DNA from: JAHQVI01 sp050330195
Lineage (GTDB): Bacteria > Pseudomonadota > Alphaproteobacteria > Rhizobiales > Rhodomicrobiaceae
NCBI GenBank assembly: GCA_050330195.1
Contig: JBHJOB010000043.1
Coordinates: 3,213-67,212 of the forward strand
DNA length: 64,000 nt
Direction: 5' to 3'
Made by a program: the position numbers and the translations under genes. Shown here piece after piece: positions 16,651 to 25,400 of this stretch. Below the pieces are notes generated by a model that ran no database searches, was not told where the DNA came from, and saw only the letters and a program-made list of their open reading frames with translations. How positions within the stretch are numbered: the stretch's first letter is position 1; every line of letters starts with the position of its first letter.

Positions 16651-17229
16651 ATGCAGGACAAAATCCGCCTCACCCTGATCTATGGCAGCGCCCGGCCCGG
16701 CCGCCGTTGCGATCATGTCGCCGACTGGACGGCCGCAGAAATCGCGCGTCACGGCGGCTTTGCGCTGGAGCGGCTCGACCCGGCCGATCCGGACATCGCC
16801 AAGGCAATCAATGACCATGATCGCGAAGCGGGGCCGGCGCTGAAGAGCCGTATCGGCGCAAGCGACGCCTATATCGTCGTGACGCCGGAATATAATCGGT
16901 CATTTCCCGCGCCTCTCAAGGCCGTGATCGACTCGGCCAGCGCCGAATGGCGCGCAAAGCCCGTGGCCTTCGTTTCCTATGGCGGCATCTCCGGCGGACT
17001 GCGCGCGGTGGAGCATCTCCGGGGCGTCTTCGCCGAGTTGCATGCGGTGGGCATTCGCGATGGCGTCAGCTTCGCCAATGTCTGGAACCAGTTCGATGAA
17101 AGCGGCAATCTTCGGGACGCGCAAGGCGCGCGGCAGGCGCTCGACAAGACGCTGATCCACCTTTCCTGGTGGGCGCGCACGTTGAACAATGGCCGGCAGG
17201 CCGAGGCTTACGGGGAGATCGCGGCATGA
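16651..17229 (+). CDS. NAD(P)H-dependent FMN reductase (flavodoxin-like)
   Basis: 192 residues, normal for the NADPH-dependent FMN reductase/quinone reductase family. The phosphate-binding loop LTLIYGSARPGRRC is near residue 7, and VTPEYNRSFPAPLKAVIDSA near residue 75 is the conserved P-E-Y-N motif. AFVSYGGISGGLRAVEHLR follows. It is predicted to reduce flavins or quinones, cytoplasmic. The ATG at 16651 has AGGAG at a suitable distance, and the gene lies directly behind the SoxR promoter. It overlaps the next gene by ATGA. Probable role: detoxification of redox-cycling compounds. Confidence 0.9.
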   Translation: MQDKIRLTLIYGSARPGRRCDHVADWTAAEIARHGGFALERLDPADPDIAKAINDHDREAGPALKSRIGASDAYIVVTPEYNRSFPAPLKAVIDSASAEWRAKPVAFVSYGGISGGLRAVEHLRGVFAELHAVGIRDGVSFANVWNQFDESGNLRDAQGARQALDKTLIHLSWWARTLNNGRQAEAYGEIAA

Positions 17230-18368
17230 GGACGAACATTGAGAACGCGCATGGCGGAGCCGGGCCGCGGATCTTGGTGATCGGCCAGGCTCGGCCTGTA
17301 CTGGAAACCGTCATGCAGGAGCTTCGCGCCCTTGACCTGACGGTTGAAGGGACGACGCAGCCGGATCAGGCCCCGGCCATGTTTGACGCGGCGAATTTCG
17401 ATCTGGTTGCGATCGGCGGCGGCGTTTCCAGTGACGTCCGCGCAGCGCTCAAGGAAGCCTTCGCCCGACAAGACCCGTCAGTCCGCCTGCTCGACACCTA
17501 TGCGCCGGTTGCTGTCAGTCAGATCATGGGTGCACTGAACAAGGCGGATTCGTCAAGGCGCGTCGATCTCGACGCCTATTTCGCGCGCATAGGCTATGAC
17601 GGTCCGAGGGAGCCCACTCTGGATACGCTGCGCGCCCTGCATGAGCTTCATCCCGATGCCATCGCCTTCGAAGCGATCGATGTTCTCCTTGATCGGGATA
17701 TCGACATCTCGCCGGAGGCCATCGATGCAAAGCTGATCCGTGCGCGGCGCGGAGGCTATTGCTTCGAACAGAACAGCCTGTTCAAGCATGTGCTCGAAGA
17801 GATCGGGTTCAAGGTAGACGGCCTGTCCGCCCGCGTCAGATGGAATGCGCCCGCCGGTGCGCCGATAAGCCCACGCACGCATATGGCGCTCAAGGTCACG
17901 ATAGACGGCGCTCCCTGGCTCGCCGATGTCGGCTTCGGCGGATGCGTGATGACGACGCCGCTGCTCATGGATGTGGCGGAGCCGCAGGCGACACAGCATG
18001 AAAGCTTCCGCATCTTTCCCTTCGGTCCCTCCCTGCTTGTTCAGGCGTGCCGGGGCGATGCGTGGCTACCGCTTTATGAACTGTCGCGGGAGACGCATTA
18101 TGAAGCGGATTACGAACTGGCGAACTGGTTCACCGCGAAACATCCGAACTCACCTTTCCGGCACAGGCTCATTGCGGCCAGAACGACGCCGGATGCAAGA
18201 TACGGCCTGCTCGACAACAGGCTGTCGGTCAGGCGCCCGGATGGCGGCACGGAACGACAGACGCTGCGCGCCGACGACATCGAACGGATGCTGACGGATG
18301 TGTTTCGTCTTCCCGTCGCTGCGGACTGGCGTCCCGTGATCGACCGGGCCGCAGCGGCGCCTGCATGA
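17226..18368 (+). CDS. Arylamine N-acetyltransferase fused to an N-terminal receiver-like domain
   Basis: 380 residues; a stand-alone arylamine N-acetyltransferase (NAT) has about 270-280. Residues 108-370 are NAT: the catalytic Cys is in RARRGGYCFEQNSL, the His in RTHMALKV and the Asp in WLADVGFGG, so the triad is complete. Residues 14-103 (PRILVIGQARPVLETVMQEL onward) have the alternating pattern of a response-regulator or flavodoxin-like fold, but lack the acidic pair and phospho-Asp of a real receiver. It would acetylate arylamines, hydrazines or similar substrates from acetyl-CoA. Translationally coupled to the SoxR-controlled flavin reductase. Confidence 0.88.
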   Translation: MRTNIENAHGGAGPRILVIGQARPVLETVMQELRALDLTVEGTTQPDQAPAMFDAANFDLVAIGGGVSSDVRAALKEAFARQDPSVRLLDTYAPVAVSQIMGALNKADSSRRVDLDAYFARIGYDGPREPTLDTLRALHELHPDAIAFEAIDVLLDRDIDISPEAIDAKLIRARRGGYCFEQNSLFKHVLEEIGFKVDGLSARVRWNAPAGAPISPRTHMALKVTIDGAPWLADVGFGGCVMTTPLLMDVAEPQATQHESFRIFPFGPSLLVQACRGDAWLPLYELSRETHYEADYELANWFTAKHPNSPFRHRLIAARTTPDARYGLLDNRLSVRRPDGGTERQTLRADDIERMLTDVFRLPVAADWRPVIDRAAAAPA

Positions 18369-18389
18369 GCGTATGACCAGGCGCAGCGC

Positions 18390-19634
18390 TCAACGCGGAG
18401 GCGGCAGCCAGCGGCGAATGATGCCGCCATAGGTTCCGGGGCCCGGCTGTAACGGTTTCCTGTCACGGAGGCCCAATACAGCCGTCCACGGACGATGGAT
18501 CTTGCGATAGTGTCTTCGGCTGGCGTCTCTTTCACTGTCATAGCGGTCATCGATCCATCGATCACCGTCGTCGTGAAAGCTCCTGAGCAGATAACGGGTA
18601 CCGTCGCGGACCTGCATGTCATTTCCGGCTGTGCAGCCGTACTGGCGAAGCGAGTCCACGAACGACGCAAGCAGGTCGAAATCGCCTGACTGCATCACCG
18701 GATAAAAGTTCTCGCGGTGAAAGCGGTAGAGGGCGCGCGAATCCTCTACATATAGTGGGAATCGATGTACGCTGGTCGGGATGTGAGCAATATGGACGGC
18801 AAGGTCGGCGATTGTTCTGAACCGCTCATTTCGTGCTCCCTCCGCAAACTGGTCCGCCCCGGCTAGCCTGTAGGCCTGAAAATATTTCCAGGCAGCTGGA
18901 GCGAATGCGCGCGCTTCAGCAGGCAGTTCGATGTCCGGCAATAGCTGGGCTTCGGTCAACCATATGGCCCAGAGCGTAAGGTTGAAGAGGTTTTCGAGTT
19001 GCTCCGACGTTTCAACGGTCCCCGAACCTCCGGACGCGGACGCCGCTTCGTCCGCCAATGCCTGTTGCATGACATTGCCGGTCGCAGCCGCGAGAGAGCC
19101 GCAGGCGCGATAAGCGTCATTGGCCCGCTTGGTGATGATTTCAGTGTCACGGTCGCCTGCGGGATGCAATCTGTGTGCAAAGATTGCCAGCGGCAACAGA
19201 TCCGGAAAGTCCGCACATTGCACAGTCAGCGCATCATTCTCCAGATGGTCCTCGATCAGCGTCGTCAGATTTTCGAGCGCCGCGTCGCGGACTCTGGCAT
19301 CGAATGCGGGCTCGTTCGCACTTGCGTAGGTGACCTGGATCAGGGCTTCGATCGAATCATCCCAGAGGCTCCGAACGGCTGCGGGATGACGCTCGAAATA
19401 GTCGATCATCTCCTCGACCGCTCTCCTCTTGGCATGTTCCGCGTCCTCCGCTTCCGCCTGCGACCAAGGCGCGGGATTGAGCGTCTGGCGCAGCTCGGCC
19501 GGCGGCTGCCAACTCTCCGGCATCCGGGCAGAATCAAGCACGCAGAGCGGACCGTCCTGCACTTCGCCGAGGACCGCCGAACTCAGTCCGAGCGAGAGCG
19601 CCACGAATAACACCAGACTTCTCACGATGCCCAC
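18390..19634 (-). CDS. Secreted protein of unknown function
   Basis: Up to 414 residues with a clear signal peptide (SLVLFVALSLGLSSAVLG), so exported. No domain recognised. The mature protein is rich in acidic and aromatic residues, largely helical in pattern, with regions such as DSIEALIQVTYASANEPAFD; the C-terminal 70 residues are basic (DRWIDDRYDSERDASRRHY). It is read from a GTG at 19634; a GTG at 19625 has better spacing to the AGGAG ribosome site and is a likely alternative. Its neighbours are unrelated. Reading frame quality (codon pattern, signal peptide) supports it being a true gene. Confidence 0.7.
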   Translation of the reverse strand: MGIVRSLVLFVALSLGLSSAVLGEVQDGPLCVLDSARMPESWQPPAELRQTLNPAPWSQAEAEDAEHAKRRAVEEMIDYFERHPAAVRSLWDDSIEALIQVTYASANEPAFDARVRDAALENLTTLIEDHLENDALTVQCADFPDLLPLAIFAHRLHPAGDRDTEIITKRANDAYRACGSLAAATGNVMQQALADEAASASGGSGTVETSEQLENLFNLTLWAIWLTEAQLLPDIELPAEARAFAPAAWKYFQAYRLAGADQFAEGARNERFRTIADLAVHIAHIPTSVHRFPLYVEDSRALYRFHRENFYPVMQSGDFDLLASFVDSLRQYGCTAGNDMQVRDGTRYLLRSFHDDGDRWIDDRYDSERDASRRHYRKIHRPWTAVLGLRDRKPLQPGPGTYGGIIRRWLPPPR

Positions 19635-19674
19635 TCTCCTTTTCCAGTTCCGGCCAGATGCTGAACCGGCCTAC

Positions 19675-19800
19675 TGCATCAGGATCATTTCCTGACGAAA
19701 CGATCCTGATCCGCATCTGTTCGTTTCAAGCTCGATCTTTTCCGAAAAGCTTGTCCCCGCGAAGGCGGGGATGGCGTCCATTTTATCGGATTTCGCTCTA
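19675..19800 (-). repeat. Dispersed palindromic element, copy B
   Basis: Full-length copy. It begins at 19800 with TAGAGCGAAATCCGATAAAA and ends near 19675 with the inverted repeat AGGATCATTTC / GAAACGATCCT. It carries an extra internal hairpin, CCCCGC/GCGGGG, around 19755-19771. Its first three bases are the stop codon of the serine hydrolase gene. Confidence 0.85.
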
Positions 19801-20913
19801 GCGAAGTCGCTCCTCGACCTCATCTTCCAGAACATCCATCACGTCGTCCAGTTCGGCATCCGCATTGGCGAAGATGATGAAACCGATCCTTTCCACCGGG
19901 TCGAACAACAACTGGGTCGAGCATCCCGGATCGCCGCCATCATGGCCCCAATAATCGTCCTCGCGGGACCATGCCAAACCCTGCTTCCGTCCGGAGAGCA
20001 TTTCCCGGACCGTTTCCGGCTTGAGCAATTCCGTATCCTCGAACCGCCCGCCATTCATCATCGCGATCATGAAATTGGCAAGCTGGTTGACGCTGGTCCG
20101 AAGCATGCCGTCCGCAAGCGTCGGGTAGCTGTAAAGTGCGTGTTCGTTGAAGCCCGCTTGAGGCGACACACCAACAGGCAGCAGGTTGCCGTCGCCATCG
20201 CCCGAGCATAGATACCGTTTGGGTCTCTTTGAATGGGTGTAACAGCGAGCCTGCCTCTCCTCGTCAAGCTTCGCAATATAGAAAGAGGTCTCATGCATCT
20301 TCAGAGGCCTGAAGATATTCTCCTGCAGATAGTCTTCAAGGGACTGATCCGAAATCCGCTCGACCAGATAGCCGAGCAGGGCGAAACCGGCATTGGAATA
20401 GCTGTTCTTCTCGCCGGGGGCGTCCTTGCGGAAATTGCTCGGGCGCCAGAGCGCGCCGCCCGGCGTGAAATATGCGGTCACGACCTCTTCGAGCGACTTT
20501 TCGGGATCGCCGGCGGTGTAGAGTCCGTAGATGCAATCGTCGTCGTCGATGGAGGATGTGTGAGTGAGCAGATGTCTGAAACTTATCGGCCGCCCCGGAT
20601 GCCTCGGATTGCGAAGGGAAAAGGGCAGGAAGGCATTCACGTCGTCATCAAGTGCAAACAGGCCCCGGTCGCGCAGTTGCATGATCGCGGTCGCCGTGAT
20701 CGTCTTTGTAATGGAGGCGATCTGGAACAGCGTCCGGTCCGGGGTAAACGGAATATTCTTCGTCCGGTTGGCGAGCCCATATCCATTCGACCAGACGATC
20801 CTGTCCTCGTGGACTATGCAGGCGGCAAGCCCCGGCACCTTGTTCTTCTCCATCCAGCGCTCGACCTGCTTGTCGATGGAGCGCTCGGAACCGAATATCC
20901 AGTTCAATGGCAT
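19798..20913 (-). CDS. Serine hydrolase, class C beta-lactamase/DD-peptidase fold
   Basis: 371 residues from the ATG at 20913, which has GAGGAAAGG ten bases upstream; a GTG at 20949 would add 12 residues. The active-site S-x-x-K is in SITKTITA (about residue 80), the Y-x-N motif in YSNAGFALLG (about 177) and an H-x-G-like motif in GHDGGDPG near 328. No clear signal peptide is seen, so it may be cytoplasmic. Substrate unknown: this family includes esterases, D-amino-acid peptidases and beta-lactamases. The stop codon comes from the dispersed repeat. Confidence 0.87.
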   Translation of the reverse strand: MPLNWIFGSERSIDKQVERWMEKNKVPGLAACIVHEDRIVWSNGYGLANRTKNIPFTPDRTLFQIASITKTITATAIMQLRDRGLFALDDDVNAFLPFSLRNPRHPGRPISFRHLLTHTSSIDDDDCIYGLYTAGDPEKSLEEVVTAYFTPGGALWRPSNFRKDAPGEKNSYSNAGFALLGYLVERISDQSLEDYLQENIFRPLKMHETSFYIAKLDEERQARCYTHSKRPKRYLCSGDGDGNLLPVGVSPQAGFNEHALYSYPTLADGMLRTSVNQLANFMIAMMNGGRFEDTELLKPETVREMLSGRKQGLAWSREDDYWGHDGGDPGCSTQLLFDPVERIGFIIFANADAELDDVMDVLEDEVEERLR

Positions 20914-21119
20914 CGCTGCGGAACCTTTCCTCAGAATTTTTTCGTACACGGACTAGTGAACGCCGGCTTCAAATGCGCGACTGCCGGAAGGCCCGCGCCC
21001 CCGGCAGTCGCAATCAGGCCTAGGGCTTGCCAAGCCGGTCCCGTTGCTCATGCAATTCTGAACCGGCCTGGCGCAGTCCCGCCTTTCTGCCTCCCCTGAA
21101 AGGATCAGCCATCGGCAGC

Positions 21120-21515
21120 CTATTGGGCAGCGCACTGATTTTCAAGATTGAGAAAGGCGCCGCCAAGTCTCTGCCCCTCCTCCGAGGCGGGATCGATCGT
21201 TTCGTCAAGATCAAACGCCAGCCGGGCGTCATTATTCAGACCGGCGAGAAAGGCGCTGAAATTCTTCGCGGCCGCTTCTGCCGCCGCCGTGTCGCCTTCC
21301 TTTACGGCGTCCTCCTCATCGAGGACGTCGCAATAAGCCGCCACCTTCTCCTTGTCCTTGGTCAGTTCATTGACAGCCGTGATCGCAGTATCGATATTTT
21401 CCGGCGTCGGTGCTGCCGCCGGCGCCGGCGCCTGTGCATCGTTTCCGGTTTGCTGAGCAAAGGACGGTGTCGCCAGGAAGGCGAAGATGCCTGCAACTGC
21501 AAAGAGTTTCTTCAT
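21120..21515 (-). CDS. Small secreted protein, conserved type, unknown function
   Basis: 131 residues with signal peptide (KKLFAVAGIFAFLATPSFA, cleavage before QQTG), an Ala/Pro-rich spacer and a helical acidic domain with the run KDKEKVAAYCDVLDEED. The ATG at 21515 is preceded by GAGGGAG; longer in-frame starts lack this site. Two cysteines (in AAYCDV and at the C-terminal NQCAAQ) could form a disulfide. Similar short periplasmic proteins occur in rhizobia, but I do not recognise a named family. Confidence 0.75.
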   Translation of the reverse strand: MKKLFAVAGIFAFLATPSFAQQTGNDAQAPAPAAAPTPENIDTAITAVNELTKDKEKVAAYCDVLDEEDAVKEGDTAAAEAAAKNFSAFLAGLNNDARLAFDLDETIDPASEEGQRLGGAFLNLENQCAAQ

Positions 21516-21731
21516 ATCTCCCTCTCTACTCATCTTGTGCCTTGACAGGAATTCAAACTCTCTTGAGCGAAGCACCCAAGATCATCAGAATATACGTAAA
21601 AGCACAAAGCATGAAGCAGACTGGAAAGTTTCATTTGATCGCAACCAGGGAGTTTAATGGGCGCTCGAGAGATATTTTTGCTACATGAATCACCAGACCT
21701 CTGGAGTTGGAGATTGCCATTACAGCAAGCC

Positions 21732-22460
21732 TCAACCGGCGTTCCTGATCATGAGAGCCGCACAATCATCGCCTTCACCGATCAGGTGAGCCGTGAACCG
21801 CTCCGGCCCACCGTGATCCGCGGGCGCTTCGACAAGGCGCAACTCCGCCCCCAACTCGAACTGGAACGCATCGAGACCGAAGGGCAACCCCTCCCCGATC
21901 GATTTCAATGCGGCTTCCTTCAGGCTCCAGAGCTGGTAGAATTTCCAGGCGCGCGACCGTTCGTCCGCCGCCTCGACGGCTATGGCTTCATTTCGCGAAA
22001 AGTAGCGCTGCGCAAGGTCCGCAGCCTCAATCGGTCTTGCCGGATCTTCAATATCGACGCCGATCCGGCTTGTCCGGGCCCAGGCCCCGAGGAAACCGAG
22101 CCTGCACGCGGAAAAGCTGAACCACAAATCTGGCAGGTCCGGGAGGTAGGGGCGTCCTTTTTCTGTTTCCTTGAAATCGAACTGCGATAAAGGCTGCGAA
22201 GCTCCGAGCGCGGAAGCGGCGCAGTAGCGGCGAAATGCGCGCCTCTGGATGAACCCGGCCCGGCTCGCCTCGGTGAGAAATCGACCGGCGCGTTCCAATT
22301 CGCCATCCGACAGGACCGACGCACAGCGAGACGTGACCTCCCCATCGGACGAAGCCGGCGCATACAGCACCGACACCTCGTGGCGCACCGGTGCCGGCGT
22401 CCGGTCGCGAACGCTGGCCGAGAACAGATCCTTCACCCGACTGTCATCGTGTCGATTCAT
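21732..22460 (-). CDS. 4'-phosphopantetheinyl transferase, Sfp type
   Basis: 242 residues, the size of Sfp/EntD enzymes. Conserved motifs: GVDIEDPARP (magnesium-binding Asp and Glu, near residue 136) and FYQLWSLKEAALKSIGEGL (W-x-x-K-E-A, near 176). It transfers phosphopantetheine from coenzyme A to the carrier-domain Ser of a peptide synthetase. The ATG at 22460 lies inside the 3' end of the synthetase gene (17-base overlap), so the two are almost certainly co-translated and this enzyme activates that synthetase. Confidence 0.93.
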   Translation of the reverse strand: MNRHDDSRVKDLFSASVRDRTPAPVRHEVSVLYAPASSDGEVTSRCASVLSDGELERAGRFLTEASRAGFIQRRAFRRYCAASALGASQPLSQFDFKETEKGRPYLPDLPDLWFSFSACRLGFLGAWARTSRIGVDIEDPARPIEAADLAQRYFSRNEAIAVEAADERSRAWKFYQLWSLKEAALKSIGEGLPFGLDAFQFELGAELRLVEAPADHGGPERFTAHLIGEGDDCAALMIRNAG

Positions 22461-25400
22461 CGGAAACTGCAAATGCCGTTATCGGAGCCTTGTCCTCAAC
22501 CGATTCACGCTTGCTCGCACTGCAGAACGTCGCGGCGTTATCCGTCAAGACCTGCGGCCGGGGTTCCGACATGCTGCGCGCCGGCTCGGCGGGGCTGCCT
22601 TCATAGACTCCCGTGGGGATGTGCATCTCCTTGAGCACCATGGACACGGGCAGCAGTGTCGTGTTCCGCTCGATCACCGCGCCACCCATCACTGTGGCGC
22701 CGAACGTAACGGTGCAACCGTCGCGGATGTGCGCCCGCTTCACTTTCAGGGTCATCTTCTCGAAAGTGTGGAACTGCAGAAAGCCGTTGATCATGCAGTC
22801 ATCGCCAAAGTCGACGGCGTTCCAGTCGGAGCCTTGCAGCGGCTCCGTCAGGATGGTCCGGCGTCCCACCCGGCAGCCCATCATGCGCAGAATGGGATTG
22901 GCGAGAACCGTCCCGGAAAACAGCTTGAGCGGTCCCTGGCACCAGATGAAGAAGCAATCCTGGGCGAAGAAATAGGTGAAATGCCGCCAGGACCAGAAAG
23001 GCGCCGAATGATTGGCCCCCCACTCATTGCCGACGAGAACCCGCTTCACAGTGGCGGAGAGAACGATCAGACAGCCTTCCGTGAGCAAAAGCGCAAGGGC
23101 TGCCCAGGCAATCGCGTTGCCGCCGAGCCGCATCAGGCAAACGAACAGGATGGTGAAGATCAGGCCCTCGGCGATGCGCAGCAAGCCGATGCTGAAGAAG
23201 TCGTTCAGCAGGATCCGCCCCAGGAAAAGGGGAAAGCTCGGAAGCCGGTGCGTCTCGTTTCCAGCCTCGAAAGACGCGCTGGCAAATTTCACGGCCGGAT
23301 TTCCGGCGACCGTAACCGGCTCGTCGTGGCGCGTGCGCATCTGGCGGCGGAATTCGATATCATTGCCCGGCGTTGAAACGCCCAGCAGGAAATTGGCGGG
23401 GAAATGCCCGTGTTCCGCCACGCAATTGTTCCCGCTGAAGAAATTTCGCGGCATATCGAGAGGACGCAGCTTGACGTGCTCGGCCCCGTAATCGAGCATG
23501 TTGGTGAAGCTGCCGTTCGACCAGAACACCTGCGAGTCGGCGGTCGCAAGATCCGGGACGAGATTGAACATCACGTCGCACTCGGAGCCGCCCACGCGCG
23601 GAAAACGCAGGCCGGCAAGCGCCCGCAGATATTGCCCGGTGATCGTCCAGGTCCATGCGCTCTGGATGCCGTTCATCATTTTCATCCGGTACATCAAGAG
23701 CGCGCATCTGAGGCCGCGGGAGGGGTAGAGGCCGGGCGATGTCGCCGTCCAGCGGATGAAGAGGCAGCCGAGGATCGAGGTCGTGACGATGGTGAGCCAG
23801 GCCGTGATGAAGGCATAGGCCGCCAGGTGCCAGACGATCTCGTAAAGGGGCGTTATCGCGAAATAGTTTTCGGGAATTTCGGTATTGCCGGTGGACACAT
23901 AGGCGGTGAATTCGGCGCCGGAAAGTTCGGCTTCACCGGCTGGTATGAATCCGCGGGCGAGCCACAGGATCGCCGCGGTCGGCACGATCGTCAGGAAGAA
24001 GTTGACGACAATCTGCATGCCGATATTGGCCGTCTCCAGAAGCCAGACGGGAGCGCTGTACCGGCTGGCTTCTGCCGTCCGCTTCAGTTCCGTATAGCCG
24101 CCGGCAAGGCGCGCCGGAGCCCCCTCCCACATCTCGTCCGGCCCGACATCGCTCAGGATCGGAGTAAAGGGCGTGATCCAGCTGCCGCTGCCGACCGTCA
24201 CATCCGGCGCGATTGCAGACCGCATGCCGATCTTGCTGCCGCTTTCCAGATGAATCGGGCCGACATGCAGGAACTGTCCGGACCACCGCGTCGTGTGGAT
24301 ATAGGCGCCGGTCTGAATGGCGACGTCATCCTCGATCGAGAGCAGATCCAGCGGACCGGACAGGTCCACGTCATGCGCGCACTGAAGATTGCTGCCGATT
24401 TTCGCACCGAGCTGGCGCAGAGTGAACGCCATGAGCGGCGCGCTGCGATACATTGCCCCCAAAGACATGAGCACCGTGCCTTCGAGCCGGCTGATGCACC
24501 AGATGCGCAGATGCATCTTGCTCCACTTGGGATAGACGCCCGGCGTCACATTGTTCCTGTACATGTGGCCGCCCAGCATGAATTTGACGGCCAGCGCCCA
24601 GAAGAGCAGTGCGAAAGGTGCGACGAGGCCCAGGACGTAGAGCCCGAAGCCCACAACGATAAACGCCAACAGATTGGCGGACGTGAAGAAGGAGCCGATT
24701 TCGACGAAACCGAACAGGCCAAGGAACGTCAACAGCGCAGGGGAATACAGGAAGAAGGCGAAGAGCGCCTGCAGCGCCGTGAAAGATCCCACGGACAGCA
24801 CTTCCGCGGCGTCCTCGTCGCGCCTGACAGTCCTTGCGCGGGATGCCGGGCGCGGCGCCGGGGTCACGCTGGCCTCCTGAAGCTGGCGCGGACGGCTGGC
24901 GATTTTCCGGACCGTGTTGCTGTCGCTGAGAAGCGAGCGCACTGTCACCGGCCATCCGGCGGCCTGCAGGCGCTGCGTGAGACGCGCAATGACAATCGAA
25001 TGCCCGCCCGCGTCGGCAAAACTGTCGTCCGGGCCGACATGGGCGCCGATAATGTCCCGGCAGATCGCGAGCACTTCCTCGCCGCCCGGATCGAGATCGT
25101 CTTTGGCCTCAGGCAGCCTGATCTGTCCGTTCACGGTGTTGTGCTGCCCATTGAGCAGGGCCCGGCCGGCGCCTGTCCGTTCAGGCCCGGGGCTTGTCAG
25201 CAGATGCGTCAGATCGGGCAGGCGTTTCCGGTCGATTTTTCCCGAAACCGGCTTCATGACGAATTGTTCAACCAGAAAGATGCTTGTCGGTACGGACGGC
25301 TCCGGCAGTCGCGCGGCGAGTTCCGCCTTGACGCGGGCGGCCCATTCAGCCGGCGCAGGCGCGACCTCCGAAATCTCTCCCTCGGCGATGGAAGGCGCGC

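Noticed and set aside
17226..17540. Functional response-regulator receiver at the start of the NAT fusion
   Set aside because: The acidic pair and phospho-Asp positions are not present, so phosphorylation is unlikely; described as receiver-like only.
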